Shown one piece after another: positions 46,546 to 56,610 of a stretch of 64,000 nucleotides of DNA (its first letter is position 1; each line of letters starts with the position of its first letter). The notes beneath the pieces were generated by a model. That model saw nothing but the letters and a program-made list of their open reading frames with translations. It made no database searches and had not been told where the DNA came from. A program made the position numbers and the translations under genes. This stretch comes from Enterovibrio qingdaonensis. Its GTDB lineage: Bacteria > Pseudomonadota > Gammaproteobacteria > Enterobacterales > Vibrionaceae. The stretch is from NCBI RefSeq assembly GCF_028683135.1, contig NZ_JAJUBB010000001.1, forward strand, positions 372,001 to 436,000. The letters run 5' to 3'.

Positions 46546-48468
46546 ATGAAAAAGCACTTTGAGCTCATTGATAAGCCCACGTTTTTTGGGGCACTTGGGC
46601 TTCTTTTCTCGGTGATCATCCCACTTCTGATTTGGCCTACTGAAGGCGCAGAATGGATTGCGATTGCTAAAACCTTTATGACCGACAAACTCGGTTTCCT
46701 CTACCTCGCTCTCGGCATCGCAGCTTTCTTTTTTATGGTTTATATCATCTTCAGTGATATCGGCCAGATCAAACTTGGTGATGCGGATGAGAAGCCAGAA
46801 TTCGCGACAGGCTCTTGGGCTGCGATGCTTTTCTGTGGTGGTATCGGTGCAAGTATCCTTTACTGGGGTACGATTGAGTGGGCCTACTACTATCAAAGTC
46901 CACCATTCCAATTGGAAGCAGGTTCTGAAGAAGCGGTTCGTTGGGCTGCTACTTACGGCATCTTCCACTGGGGGCCAATTGCGTGGTCTATCTACCTGAT
47001 CCCTGCTCTGCCAATTGCTTACTTCTTCTATGTTCGTAAGCAACCTGTTCTGAAAGTGTCCGCTGCTTTGATGCCTGTTATCGGCGAAGCACGCAGCCAC
47101 GGTGGCTGGGGCAAATTCATTGACGTCCTATTCATTTTCGGTCTTCTGGGCGGCGCGGCGACAACGCTGGGTCTTGCTGCACCATTGATTAACGAAGGTA
47201 TCAGCTACCTGTTTGGCATTCCTTCAACGACGGTCACCCAGATTGGTGTATTGCTACTGTGTACTGCCCTGTTTGCTTACTCTTCCTACAAAGGGATGGA
47301 TGAAGGCATCAAGGTGTTGAGCAACATCAACTTCTGGGGTGCATTAGCACTGTTGGCGTTCGTCCTGTTTGCAGGCCCAACCCTGTTCATGCTGGAAACT
47401 GGCCTGGACTCGATTGGTCGCATGCTGTCTAACTTCTTTGTGATGGCAACGTGGGCAGAACCTTTCGGCGGCTACGGCACGTTTGAAGACACCCACTTCC
47501 CGCAAGATTGGACCATCTTCTACTGGGCATGGTGGCTGGTATTTGCACCAAGCATGGGTTTGTTTGTTGCGCGTATTTCACGTGGTCGTACTATCAAGCA
47601 AATGGTATCAGGTTCGATTTTCTTCGGCTCACTGGGCTGCGCCCTGTACTTCATGATTTTGGGTAACTTCGGTCTGTCTCTGCAACTGTCAGGTCAACTG
47701 GATGTTATTTCCATTCTGAATAACGAAGGTCCAACTCGAGCGATTTTCTCTATCCTTGAGCAACTGCCGATGAGTACCATGGTCATCGCAGTATTTACCA
47801 TTCTGTGTATTATTTTCACAGCAACAACGTTTGACTCTATTTCGTTCATTCTGGCATCGGTTGTTCAGAACAACGTAACTGAAGATCCACTGCGTTGGAA
47901 CCGTCTGTTCTGGGCATTCACCCTGTCATTCATGCCATCAGTACTGATGTTCATGGGTGGTCTGGCAACGCTTCAAACAGCCGCGATTGTTGGTGGTCTT
48001 CCACTGCTGGTTATCGCAGTTATGCTGATGATCTCGGGCGTTAAAGCCGCCACGCTCGACCTTTCCCATCAGGAAGGCTATGTCGACCCAGTTATTAACA
48101 TCGAAGAATTCCCAGATGTTGATCCATGGTCGAAAGAAGGCATGGCGATGGCGAAGTTTGAACGTCTGAAAGATGAAGCGATTGAAGCGGCTAACGAAGA
48201 GCGTCAGAAACTGGATGCGATTTGGCAGCTCAAGAAAGAAATCCGTATGGCAGCACTTTCTCGCGGTGAAACGGGTGCAGAACTCGGTGATGCACCGGAA
48301 GAGCAACTGGCTGAAATTCAACGTCTGACTGACGAAGCGATGGCGGCGAAAGAGCATAAGCTTCAAGCCTCTGAAGCGGCTCAACAAGCACGCATTGAAT
48401 TTAACGAGTTAATTCGTGAGAAACAACGCCTAGAAGAAGAAGCGCAAGCGGCAGAAACGCCAGCTTAA
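46546..48468 (+). CDS. BCCT-family transporter with long coiled-coil tail
   Basis: The protein has 640 residues. Residues 1-510 hold the 12 membrane segments of the betaine/choline/carnitine transporter family, including CGGIGASILYWGTIEWAYYY, the aromatic motif WAWWLVFAPSMG, and GLFVARISRGRTIKQ. The family moves quaternary ammonium compounds, often in response to osmotic stress. The last 130 residues are highly charged and helical (DEAIEAANEERQKLDA, EIQRLTDEAMAAKEHK), a coiled coil much longer than usual for this family. AAGGA precedes the ATG. The choline operon is 12 kb away, suggesting a second uptake route. Confidence 0.9.
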   Translation: MKKHFELIDKPTFFGALGLLFSVIIPLLIWPTEGAEWIAIAKTFMTDKLGFLYLALGIAAFFFMVYIIFSDIGQIKLGDADEKPEFATGSWAAMLFCGGIGASILYWGTIEWAYYYQSPPFQLEAGSEEAVRWAATYGIFHWGPIAWSIYLIPALPIAYFFYVRKQPVLKVSAALMPVIGEARSHGGWGKFIDVLFIFGLLGGAATTLGLAAPLINEGISYLFGIPSTTVTQIGVLLLCTALFAYSSYKGMDEGIKVLSNINFWGALALLAFVLFAGPTLFMLETGLDSIGRMLSNFFVMATWAEPFGGYGTFEDTHFPQDWTIFYWAWWLVFAPSMGLFVARISRGRTIKQMVSGSIFFGSLGCALYFMILGNFGLSLQLSGQLDVISILNNEGPTRAIFSILEQLPMSTMVIAVFTILCIIFTATTFDSISFILASVVQNNVTEDPLRWNRLFWAFTLSFMPSVLMFMGGLATLQTAAIVGGLPLLVIAVMLMISGVKAATLDLSHQEGYVDPVINIEEFPDVDPWSKEGMAMAKFERLKDEAIEAANEERQKLDAIWQLKKEIRMAALSRGETGAELGDAPEEQLAEIQRLTDEAMAAKEHKLQASEAAQQARIEFNELIREKQRLEEEAQAAETPA

Positions 48469-48487
48469 CACTTCCTACTTTCTATAA

Positions 48488-48520
48488 AAAAGGAGCACCT
48501 TGTGTGCTCCTTTTCTTTTT
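48488..48520 (+). terminator. Terminator between the BCCT and helicase genes
   Basis: AAAAGGAGCAC (48488-48498) pairs with GTGCTCCTTTT (48504-48514), followed by CTTTTT. It lies 20 bases after the BCCT stop. Confidence 0.9.
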
Positions 48521-48553
48521 GGGGTTACTGTACCGTTCTAAGATACGAGCCCT

Positions 48554-49849
48554 CTATTTGGCTTCTAGACTTTTCAGCCATTTTTCCATTGCTGTCAGCC
48601 CTTTCTTTTTATTCTTTTTCTTGCCCGTACCCGCTGGCTTTGCCATCGGTTTTTCAACGTTCAGCAGTGCCTCAGCAACCGATTCATCAACTTCAAAACC
48701 CTCAACCTCTTCTCGCTCAAGACGAATTTTGTTCTTCTTCTCGATAATTTTGAAGTGATGGTAGTCTTCATGGTCAATCAAAGACAATGCCAGACCCACT
48801 TCTCCCGCACGACCGCTTCGACCAATGCGGTGCATATAGTCTGCTGGGCTGCGTGGTAAATCGAAGTTGATAACAACAGGCAACTTTTCAATGTCCAAAC
48901 CGCGCGCTGCAATGTCAGTTGCAATTAGTACGTCGATCTCACCCGATTTAAATCCATCCAGTACGCGTGTGCGCGAGCCCTGACCTTTATCGCCGTGGAA
49001 AACTTCGGCTTTAATGCCACGTTTTGCGAGTTTCTCAGCAAGGTGCTCACACTGCTTTTTCGCGTTGACAAAAATCAGGGCTTGTCGCCATGCATTATCT
49101 TTGATCAAATGCGCGAGAACCGCTGTTTTTTCACCTTGATTCACGGTAAACACTCGCTGAACCAAGGTGCTGGCGTCAGCACTTTGCAGTTGAATTTCGA
49201 CAGGATCGTTCAACAACTCTTGCGTTAAAGCCTGAACTTCTTCTGGGAAGGTCGCTGAGAAAAGAAGGGTTTGTTTTTTCTTAGGCAACAATGCCAACAG
49301 AGCCGATAGCTCTTCGGTGAAGCCAAGACTCAACATACGGTCTGCTTCATCAAGCACGAGGGTTTTCACGCGATCAAGTTTGATCGCATTGCTCGAAATC
49401 AGATCAAGCAGACGACCCGGCGTCGCAACAAGAATGTCGGTACCACCGCGCAAAGCTAACATTTGGGTATTGGCAGACACACCACCAAAAACCGCGACCG
49501 TTTTTACAGCACCATTGCTGTGCACAGCATAAGATTTAATGCTGTCTGCAACTTGTTTTGCCAATTCACGGGTCGGTACTAACACCAGCCCTGTCACATA
49601 GTTACCTTTGCCGCCTTTTGACTTCTCGCCCAGCTCAAGAATTTGCTGAAGCATAGGCAATGCAAAGGTGGCTGTTTTCCCTGAACCTGTGTTTGCGCCT
49701 GCAATCAGGTCGCGACCTGTTAGCACGCTTGGGATTGCTTTCGCTTGAATTGGCGTTGGTTGTTGGTATTCAAGTTCCGCTAAGCGCGCTAACAGAGGTG
49801 AAATAAGGCCAAGTTCAGAAAAGCTGGCAGGTGTCTTTGCAGTAGTCAT
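48554..49849 (-). CDS. DEAD-box RNA helicase, RhlE-like
   Basis: The protein has 431 residues. The motifs appear in order: Q-motif (PTPIQAKAIP), Walker A AGANTGSGKT, PTRELAKQV, VATPGRLLD, DEADRMLSLGF, SATFPEE, the C-terminal domain with IATDIAARGLD, and HRIGRSGRAG. A basic tail (KKKNKKKGLTAMEKW) ends the protein. Such enzymes remodel RNA in ribosome assembly or mRNA decay, often in cold. It is transcribed toward the BCCT gene. Confidence 0.93.
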   Translation of the reverse strand: MTTAKTPASFSELGLISPLLARLAELEYQQPTPIQAKAIPSVLTGRDLIAGANTGSGKTATFALPMLQQILELGEKSKGGKGNYVTGLVLVPTRELAKQVADSIKSYAVHSNGAVKTVAVFGGVSANTQMLALRGGTDILVATPGRLLDLISSNAIKLDRVKTLVLDEADRMLSLGFTEELSALLALLPKKKQTLLFSATFPEEVQALTQELLNDPVEIQLQSADASTLVQRVFTVNQGEKTAVLAHLIKDNAWRQALIFVNAKKQCEHLAEKLAKRGIKAEVFHGDKGQGSRTRVLDGFKSGEIDVLIATDIAARGLDIEKLPVVINFDLPRSPADYMHRIGRSGRAGEVGLALSLIDHEDYHHFKIIEKKNKIRLEREEVEGFEVDESVAEALLNVEKPMAKPAGTGKKKNKKKGLTAMEKWLKSLEAK

Positions 49850-49971
49850 TAAGATAAAAGGCTCAAAGCTAAAATTTATAGCCGGACATAGTAGTGTATT
49901 TCAGCCCTACTCAGTTAGTGATATCTCAGATGTATCCCTAATCACTAGCCCAAAAAGCCTTTATCTTGTTG

Positions 49972-50256
49972 TCAGCGAGAATATTTACTCAAATCAATTG
50001 TTGTATCGGGCTTTCCCGTCAATATGCGCTCAGCCAACTTTTTAGCATCAATTTCATCCAAACCAACAAACTTATACGCGCGCGCATCGGCAACGATCGT
50101 TAACGTTTTACGTAGTGGATTAATTGAAATCTCATGGATGGTGTCGCCATTGATAGTTTGCAACACGCCTGCATGCTTACTGGTCACACTGGATGCAGCG
50201 ACTGCACTTGATGAAAAGCACACCATTAAAAAGGAAAGTAGAAGGTTGTTCAGCAT
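49972..50256 (-). CDS. Small exported protein
   Basis: The protein has 94 residues with a signal peptide (LNNLLLSFLMVCFSSSAVAAS). The mature 70 residues include LQTINGDTIHEISINPL and LDEIDAKKLAERIL. I do not recognise the family. It lies divergently from the LysR gene at 50503. Confidence 0.6.
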   Translation of the reverse strand: MLNNLLLSFLMVCFSSSAVAASSVTSKHAGVLQTINGDTIHEISINPLRKTLTIVADARAYKFVGLDEIDAKKLAERILTGKPDTTIDLSKYSR

Positions 50257-50502
50257 AACTCAAAAAAGTATAAAAAACTCGCCGCGAAGTATTCCATGTT
50301 ATTGAATTTATTATTGAGACTTTTATCACGCATACTACAGCAAAACGTAAAATCTCGCTCCACAACCAACCCGAAAAGCAATCGTTGGAAAACAACAAAA
50401 ATTCACCCTTTTCTTATTATTGAGAGACGTTAAATTGCGAGTTCCGAATTAACATTGATTCATAAACCAAACAAAATTCATTGTTCTGAAATAAAAGACA
50501 AT

Positions 50503-51375
50503 ATGCAGAATCTTAGACAAATGACCGTGTTCATGAATGTTGTTGAATCAGGGTCAATAACAAAAGCCGCGGAAAAACTGGATGTTTCCAAATCGGTGAT
50601 AAGCCAATCGCTCAAGCAGTTGGAAAACGAGTTGGAAACAACACTGCTTAAACGCACAACGCGCAGACAAGCTCTCACAAACTCTGGAGAGCAGTTTTAT
50701 AAGCACTGCTGTGACATGCACAGACTTGCTGAAAAAGCATGGGAAGAAATTAAAACCCAACAAACTGTGCCAAAGGGGAAAATCCGAATCACAGCGCCTA
50801 ATGCGTTGATGGCGTCTCTTGTTGTGCCTGCTTTATTAGATGTTTTTTCAGAGTATCAAGATGTTGAATTAGACTTGGTAAACGATGATCATCAATTAGA
50901 TTTGATGGAGAACAATATCGATTTAGCGATTCGCGCAGGGCAATCAGCTCCCAGCAATTACAAACAACGACGTATTGGAGAATTCAGGGACGTACTTTGC
51001 TGTGCAACGACCTTTATTGGTGATTTCCGTCGTGCTCCCTATATTATCCATCAATGGCAACAGCGACCTGTCGAACACGTATTCGAGCACCGCGAAACAC
51101 GTGAAAGCCTGGGCCTTCAATACAGTCCGCGACACAGAACCAATGCCATGCAAACCACAATGGCTCTGATCGAATCAGGATACGGGGTTGGCATACTGCC
51201 AGACTTTGTTGTTCGCAGAAATTACAACCTAAAGGCGTGTCTACCTAACCACGATATGCCATTAGTAAATGTGTATGCCATTCACCCTTTTCACGGTAGT
51301 GCGCCTATAGGCGTTCGAATGGCTATTGATACCATTGAGAAAGCCTTGTTCGATTACACGCAACCTCACAACTAG
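50503..51375 (+). CDS. LysR-family regulator
   Basis: The protein has 290 residues. The helix-turn-helix is seen as GSITKAAEKLDVSKSVISQ. The effector domain starts with GKIRITAPNALMASLVV and NIDLAIRAGQSAP, typical of the CrgA-like group. The ATG at 50503 fits the family start. The gene converges with an MFS pump gene; a hairpin between them (51372-51397) may end both transcripts. Its target is not evident. A frame upstream to 50455 has no support. Confidence 0.87.
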   Translation: MQNLRQMTVFMNVVESGSITKAAEKLDVSKSVISQSLKQLENELETTLLKRTTRRQALTNSGEQFYKHCCDMHRLAEKAWEEIKTQQTVPKGKIRITAPNALMASLVVPALLDVFSEYQDVELDLVNDDHQLDLMENNIDLAIRAGQSAPSNYKQRRIGEFRDVLCCATTFIGDFRRAPYIIHQWQQRPVEHVFEHRETRESLGLQYSPRHRTNAMQTTMALIESGYGVGILPDFVVRRNYNLKACLPNHDMPLVNVYAIHPFHGSAPIGVRMAIDTIEKALFDYTQPHN

Positions 51376-51397
51376 GGCGTCACCTAGTGCGCCCTAG
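51372..51397. terminator. Hairpin between LysR and MFS genes
   Basis: CTAGGGCG (51372-51379) pairs with CGCCCTAG (51390-51397) over a 10-base loop. It overlaps the LysR stop codon and has no T-run on either strand. Confidence 0.5.
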
Positions 51398-51404
51398 CTA
51401 CGTA

Positions 51405-52613
51405 TTACTCTGCCTTTTCCTTACGCTTTATTCGCACTTCATCTGCGATATAAATCATGCTACTCACCAGAATACACCCACTGATTAGGTTTATCGCCGA
51501 TGTCATGGTGCCATCAAACATGGAGCCACTCACATCAATGAGAACGGCCACCAATGCCAGTCTGATTGCCGTTACTAACGAGGCACTGACACCGGTCTGC
51601 TCAGGCACGGCTTCCATGGAACGCGCGAAGAATATCCCAATGCTGATGCCTGCACCCAATGAATAAAACAGCATCAGCCCTGTCACCATCAGTGGGCTTT
51701 GTTGCCATTCTGTCGGGACCACAAACATCAGTAAACTCATCACAGCGATCAGTGCAAAGCCAAATCGACGCATTAAGACCAAGCCAAACCACTTGATCAT
51801 TCTGCCAGCATTGACGCTCGCTATAACAAACGCCACCAGCAAACTGACCTGATAAAACGGGAAGACAGCCACATCAACACCAAGGTGATTCACAAACACC
51901 AAAGGCATGTTAGATATGAAGATCATATAGCCAGAAAAAATGAATGTCGTAATAAGCGTATTCGCCCAAAACTCGCCATTTTTAAGCACAACGAGATAAT
52001 CTCGCCCTACCCCTTTCACTGACAGCGTTTTGCGCTTTTCAACAGGCAACGACTCTGGCAATTTGAAAAAGCAAATAAGTCCCGTCGCAATTGTCAGTAC
52101 CGCGATAAACACAAAGTTGTAGGTGTAACCGAACTGATAATTAATCCATCCGCCAAGCATTGGCGCGAAAGCAATGATGCTGACGACCAAGCTATTCAAA
52201 TCAGACACAATTTCTGCGGCCTTTTCAGCTTTGTATAGGTCGAACACCATCGCGGCACCAATGATCATGCACGCCGCACTGCCAAACCCTTGAACAAATC
52301 GCCAGAAGATCAATATTTCAATGCTGTCTGAGAATACACATCCAATGCTGCCAGCAATGAATAGTGCATACCCAATGTTTAGCACCTTCCGTCTGCCAAT
52401 CGCGTCAGACAGCGGCCCATAAATCAAAGAAGCAAGGCAAATGCCTAGAAAGTTAAAGCTTAAGATACGCTGAATCATGGTCTCATTCGTGTCAAACGCC
52501 GCCATCATGTCGGGAAAAGCGGGTAAATAAATGTCCGTTTCCATCGCTGCGGCGAGGAAAATCATCAGAATTAGAAAGCGAATAGAACGCTCACTCAACA
52601 TACTCGTAGGCAT
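51405..52613 (-). CDS. Bcr/CflA-type MFS drug transporter
   Basis: The protein has 402 residues with 12 membrane segments. The MFS motif in loop 2-3 is GPLSDAIGRRKVL. The N-terminus (METDIYLPAFPDM) is the hallmark of the Bcr/CflA group, which expels bicyclomycin and other compounds. AAGGA lies before the ATG at 52613; a start at 52667 is not supported. It is divergent from the TolC-like export operon. Confidence 0.85.
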   Translation of the reverse strand: MPTSMLSERSIRFLILMIFLAAAMETDIYLPAFPDMMAAFDTNETMIQRILSFNFLGICLASLIYGPLSDAIGRRKVLNIGYALFIAGSIGCVFSDSIEILIFWRFVQGFGSAACMIIGAAMVFDLYKAEKAAEIVSDLNSLVVSIIAFAPMLGGWINYQFGYTYNFVFIAVLTIATGLICFFKLPESLPVEKRKTLSVKGVGRDYLVVLKNGEFWANTLITTFIFSGYMIFISNMPLVFVNHLGVDVAVFPFYQVSLLVAFVIASVNAGRMIKWFGLVLMRRFGFALIAVMSLLMFVVPTEWQQSPLMVTGLMLFYSLGAGISIGIFFARSMEAVPEQTGVSASLVTAIRLALVAVLIDVSGSMFDGTMTSAINLISGCILVSSMIYIADEVRIKRKEKAE

Positions 52614-52959
52614 GGTTATCCTTTGGATCGAAAACGCCAGATACAAGAAAGGCCTGGGAAAAAACACATAAAAGGTAATGGCGTGGGTCAGAAATTTTTA
52701 ACCTGAAACAGGGATCACTGCGGCAGGTAGATACGTCAAGGGTGAGTCAAGCTCCAAGAATATCGGAATGATATTCCCACAGCGTAACGTGACAGGCGTT
52801 ACTCTGTGTGGCCAATTGGCAAGAAAACCCAGAATAGGGCTGAACGCATATTACTGGCTAACGTGAAATTATCAAAGTTAAATCCGTTTAAAAAACACCG
52901 TTTTAATTAACACTAGCGTTTATAGAGTAATAACTCTAAAATGCAATTACTCTCTCCTT
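52614..52959. other. Divergent intergenic region with a palindrome
   Basis: TAGAGT (52923-52928) and ACTCTA (52933-52938) form a 6-bp inverted repeat 21 bases upstream of the outer membrane protein start. It is a candidate operator for the export operon. I see no other feature in these 350 bases. Confidence 0.45.
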
Positions 52960-54435
52960 ATGTTGGTAAATCCAATGTTTATCAGAAAGAAACCCTTTTC
53001 CTTTACAGTACAGTTATTAAGCCTGTGCTGTGCTTTTGCGATAATTTCACCTATCGCGAATGCCCAACAGCTCAATACACAGTCACTGAGCTTCAATGAT
53101 GCATGGAAATCTGTTCAAGAAAAAAGTGATGCTATTGCCGCCAAACGCGCGAACCTAGAACGCGCCGATCACATGCGAAATGCGGCATCCGCGCATCATC
53201 TCCCCAGTGTCTCTTTGAGTGGCAACTACACACGCCTCGATCAAAATATTGAACTCAAGCCCTCACAACTTATGGAGCACATGAGTGGGGGCGATTCCCT
53301 TCATAAGTTAGCAGGCTTATTACCGGGTATCGGCGGCAGTGTCGACAGCCTTGCGACGACGACATTGGCTGACCGCGATATTTACACCAGTTCCATCAGA
53401 GCTATATGGCCGATTTTCACAGGTGGTCGAATACTGGCAGCAGAAGATATTGCCAACGCCCAACGTGATGAAGCGGCATACCTGATGCAAATGGAGCAAC
53501 AAGCCAAATTCGAAGATCTGGCTAAAGTCTATTTCGCAACCGTTCTGGCGGAGCAAGTTGTTCAAACCCGCATTGACGTTGAAGAAGGGTTGTACAAACA
53601 CCTTTCTCACGCCAAGAAAATGGAAGCACAAGGCCAGATTGCGCGCGTTGAACGCTTGCAGGCCGAGGTGTCTTACGACCAAGCGAAAACAGCTCGCATG
53701 AAAGCAGTGCGGGATTTGGAAATAACGCAAGCGGCATTAAAAGCCATGGTCAAAACCGATCAGACCCCGATTCCGAGTAGCGAACTCTTTACGCAAGACA
53801 ACGCCCCTGCTATGTCACCTTTCCTAGATAAGACACTGGCCACCTACCCCGGACTCAAAGTACTGGAAGCCAAACGCAAGCAGGCCAATGGTCTGATTGA
53901 TATGGAAAAAGGTAAGTATTATCCGCAAGTGTTTCTTTACGGTAACTACAACCTGTATGAAGGTGACTCACTGACCGCAGAGTTAACGCCAGATTGGGCG
54001 GTAGGCGTTGGTGTGAGCATTCCTTTATTCGATAACGGTGGTCGCTCAGATAAGGTCAAAGCGGCCCATAGCACTGCCCTTCAAGTTAGCTACTTACGTG
54101 CACAAGCCGAGCAAGATTTGTCTCTATTGGTTGAAAAAACGTGGCGCGAAGCCGGACAGGCAATCGAACAATATCAAGGGCTTTCCTCTAGCATTGAGCT
54201 AGCGGAAGAAAACCTAAAACTGCGCGAAAAAGCGTTCTCTCAAGGCCTATCGACATCACTGGATGTTGTTGACGCCGAGCTCTATCTCGCCAGCATTAAA
54301 ACGCAACAGCTTGCCGCGTCTTATCAATACGTTCTGTCACTGAGCCGTCTATTAGCTGTCAGCGGTGAAATGAAACGCTTCCCTGAATTTCAGGCAGCCT
54401 CACTCATCCATCATCAAGCTTCACTTCAAGGGTAA
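52960..54435 (+). CDS. TolC-family outer membrane efflux protein
   Basis: The protein has 491 residues with a signal peptide (FSFTVQLLSLCCAFAIISPIANAQQ). The mature part has two long helical repeats typical of the OEP/TolC family, for example RANLERADHMRNAASAHHLPS and VDAELYLASIKTQQLAASYQ. It should form a trimeric outer membrane channel. It is the first gene of a four-gene operon, 6 bases before the membrane-fusion protein gene. ATGs at 52960 and 52975 are both possible; no strong ribosome site separates them. Confidence 0.87.
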   Translation: MLVNPMFIRKKPFSFTVQLLSLCCAFAIISPIANAQQLNTQSLSFNDAWKSVQEKSDAIAAKRANLERADHMRNAASAHHLPSVSLSGNYTRLDQNIELKPSQLMEHMSGGDSLHKLAGLLPGIGGSVDSLATTTLADRDIYTSSIRAIWPIFTGGRILAAEDIANAQRDEAAYLMQMEQQAKFEDLAKVYFATVLAEQVVQTRIDVEEGLYKHLSHAKKMEAQGQIARVERLQAEVSYDQAKTARMKAVRDLEITQAALKAMVKTDQTPIPSSELFTQDNAPAMSPFLDKTLATYPGLKVLEAKRKQANGLIDMEKGKYYPQVFLYGNYNLYEGDSLTAELTPDWAVGVGVSIPLFDNGGRSDKVKAAHSTALQVSYLRAQAEQDLSLLVEKTWREAGQAIEQYQGLSSSIELAEENLKLREKAFSQGLSTSLDVVDAELYLASIKTQQLAASYQYVLSLSRLLAVSGEMKRFPEFQAASLIHHQASLQG

Positions 54436-54441
54436 TCCGTC

Positions 54442-55434
54442 ATGACCAAATTAAAATCTGCTTTTCTTGCCGTACCGGTATGCGCGTTAGTTGGTTGGGT
54501 CGGTTACAGTTTCTACCAAGCTTACCAACCTCAACCTGAACGCTTCCAAGGTCAAATAGAAGCGCAACAATACAGTGTGTCTTCTAAAGTGCCGGGACGT
54601 ATTGAAGACGTATTGGTGCGTAAGGGACAGCAAGTGAATAAAGGCGATCTGATTTTCACACTTTATACACCAGAGCTGGATGCGAAATTAGAACAAGCAA
54701 AAGCAGGTCAGCAAGCCGCCGATGCCATGGCTGAACAAGCAGAGCGTGGTGCTCGCTCTCAAGAAATCAATGCAGCACGAGACCAATGGCAGAAAGCCCG
54801 TGCAGCCGCACAACTGGCCGAAAAAACCTTCAACCGTGTTGACGCTCTCTATGTGGAAGGCGTGACCGCGGAGCAAAAACGTGATGAAGCGTACACCCAG
54901 TGGCAAGCCGCTCAATACACGGAAAATGCTGCGCATCAAATGTATGAAATGGCGAAAGCAGGTGCACGCACAGAAACCAAACGTGCTGCTCAGGAAAAAG
55001 CGCGAATGGCGGCGGGAGCCGTGGCTGAAGTTGAGGCTTACACAAAAGACACCAAAATCCATAGCTGGTACCAAGGCGAAGTCAGTCAGATTTTATTGCA
55101 TTCGGGCGAGCTGGCCCCTCAAGGTTTTCCTGTCGTCACTGTCATTGACATGAATGACGCTTGGGCAGTGTTTAATGTTCGTGAGGACAAGTTGCGTCAG
55201 TTCCAGCAAGGCACAGAATTCAACGCAAAGATTCCTGCATTAGGCGAACAAGCGTATCGCTTTAAAGTCTCGCATGTTGCACCTATGGGCGACTTCGCGA
55301 CATGGCGCGCGACAAATAACCAAAAAGGGTATGACATGCGTACGTTTGAGGTGGAAGCTCGCCCTATCGCGCCAATCCAAGGTTTGCGCGCAGGCATGAG
55401 CGTATTAGTTTCTGACGCGAACGTGCAGGGATAA
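54442..55434 (+). CDS. HlyD-family membrane fusion protein
   Basis: The protein has 330 residues. One N-terminal membrane anchor (AFLAVPVCALVGWVGYSFYQ) is followed by the first half of a lipoyl domain (EAQQYSVSSKVPGRIEDVLV), a long coiled-coil hairpin (residues about 75-190) and a C-terminal beta-barrel (YQGEVSQILLHSGELAPQG). It should link the two ABC-2 proteins to the TolC-like channel. The neighbours are 6 and 3 bases away. Confidence 0.9.
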   Translation: MTKLKSAFLAVPVCALVGWVGYSFYQAYQPQPERFQGQIEAQQYSVSSKVPGRIEDVLVRKGQQVNKGDLIFTLYTPELDAKLEQAKAGQQAADAMAEQAERGARSQEINAARDQWQKARAAAQLAEKTFNRVDALYVEGVTAEQKRDEAYTQWQAAQYTENAAHQMYEMAKAGARTETKRAAQEKARMAAGAVAEVEAYTKDTKIHSWYQGEVSQILLHSGELAPQGFPVVTVIDMNDAWAVFNVREDKLRQFQQGTEFNAKIPALGEQAYRFKVSHVAPMGDFATWRATNNQKGYDMRTFEVEARPIAPIQGLRAGMSVLVSDANVQG

Positions 55435-55437
55435 GTC

Positions 55438-56610
55438 ATGAATACCCCCACTTTTGCCCGCATGGTGATCAATGAGTGGAAACTGGTCAGCTCCGACAGA
55501 TGGCTGTCGGCGTTACTGTGTGTGTTACCCATTGTGCTTTTCTTGCTAGTTTGGGCCATTTTCAGCTCAGGAACAGCGCGAGACTTGCCGATTGGTGTTG
55601 TTGATATGGACAACAGCGCAATGTCTCGGGCATTAGTTCGCTACTACGATGCAAGCCCAACAATTTCTACCACCCAATTCGACGATACTCAACATGCATC
55701 TGCGTCGCTAAACAGTGCTAAAACGTTCGCGACCATTGTTATTCCAGAGCGTTTTGAAGCGGCGGTTATGCGCGGAGAATCACCGGATGTCACTGCCTTT
55801 TACAACAGCCAGTACATTCTTATTGGCAAACTGGTCAGTTCTGCGATTACGCAAAGTCAGAGCACCTTTTCTGCCATGGTAGAAACCAAAGTTAACATGC
55901 TTCATGGCACCACCATAACAGCACAAGCGGCGGGGCAATCTGTGCCTGTGCGTTTTCAATTGGTACCTCTGTTTAACAGCGGCACCAACTACGCACAGTT
56001 CTTGGTGTCTGCGATTATTCCAGCACTTTGGCAAATTGCTATCGTCGCCAGTGGCATGTTGTCGATGGCATTAACCGATAAGCGCATCGGATTTGAGCAC
56101 GCGTTTGCCAACCAAGCGTTGAGTGCTCTGACTGCGAAATTTTGCTGCTTGCTTTTACCCTTGTGGCTGATGGGCATTGCATTTGCCCTGTCAATGCACC
56201 TATCGCTTGGTTGGCCAATGAACGGCAGTTGGTCCATTGTGTTCGCCGCCCAAGGTCTAATGGTGTCTGCAGGCTTGGCGATCGGTGCGCTGTTGTATTC
56301 AGCAACGCGTAATGTGGTGAGGGCAATGAGCTTGGTGGCAGGATTTACGGCCCCAGCGTTTGCCTTTATGGGGGTTAGCTTCCCCGCAACAGATATGCCA
56401 TTTTTGGCACAATGCTGGCGAGCAATATTGCCCGCAAGTCACTACATCAGCCTTCAAATTGGGCAATTTAATTACGGGGCAACACTTAAACAAGCGGCAC
56501 CAGAATTGGGCGCACTCGCCGCCTTCAGTGCTCTATGGGTGATTGTATTGCTGAAAGTAAAACGCACAGTGCCTAGTAAGCATGATTGCGGCGAGGTAGC
56601 GGCAAAATGA
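55438..56610 (+). CDS. ABC-2 type membrane protein (YhhJ-like), first copy
   Basis: The protein has 390 residues. The N-terminal membrane segment (WLSALLCVLPIVLFLLVWAI) is followed by a large periplasmic domain (VVDMDNSAMSRALVRYYDAS) and five more segments. This is the ABC-2/YhhJ architecture of exporters that use a separate ATPase. The next gene overlaps by 4 bases. The operon contains no ATPase gene, so an ATPase must come from elsewhere or the system is incomplete. Confidence 0.83.
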   Translation: MNTPTFARMVINEWKLVSSDRWLSALLCVLPIVLFLLVWAIFSSGTARDLPIGVVDMDNSAMSRALVRYYDASPTISTTQFDDTQHASASLNSAKTFATIVIPERFEAAVMRGESPDVTAFYNSQYILIGKLVSSAITQSQSTFSAMVETKVNMLHGTTITAQAAGQSVPVRFQLVPLFNSGTNYAQFLVSAIIPALWQIAIVASGMLSMALTDKRIGFEHAFANQALSALTAKFCCLLLPLWLMGIAFALSMHLSLGWPMNGSWSIVFAAQGLMVSAGLAIGALLYSATRNVVRAMSLVAGFTAPAFAFMGVSFPATDMPFLAQCWRAILPASHYISLQIGQFNYGATLKQAAPELGALAAFSALWVIVLLKVKRTVPSKHDCGEVAAK

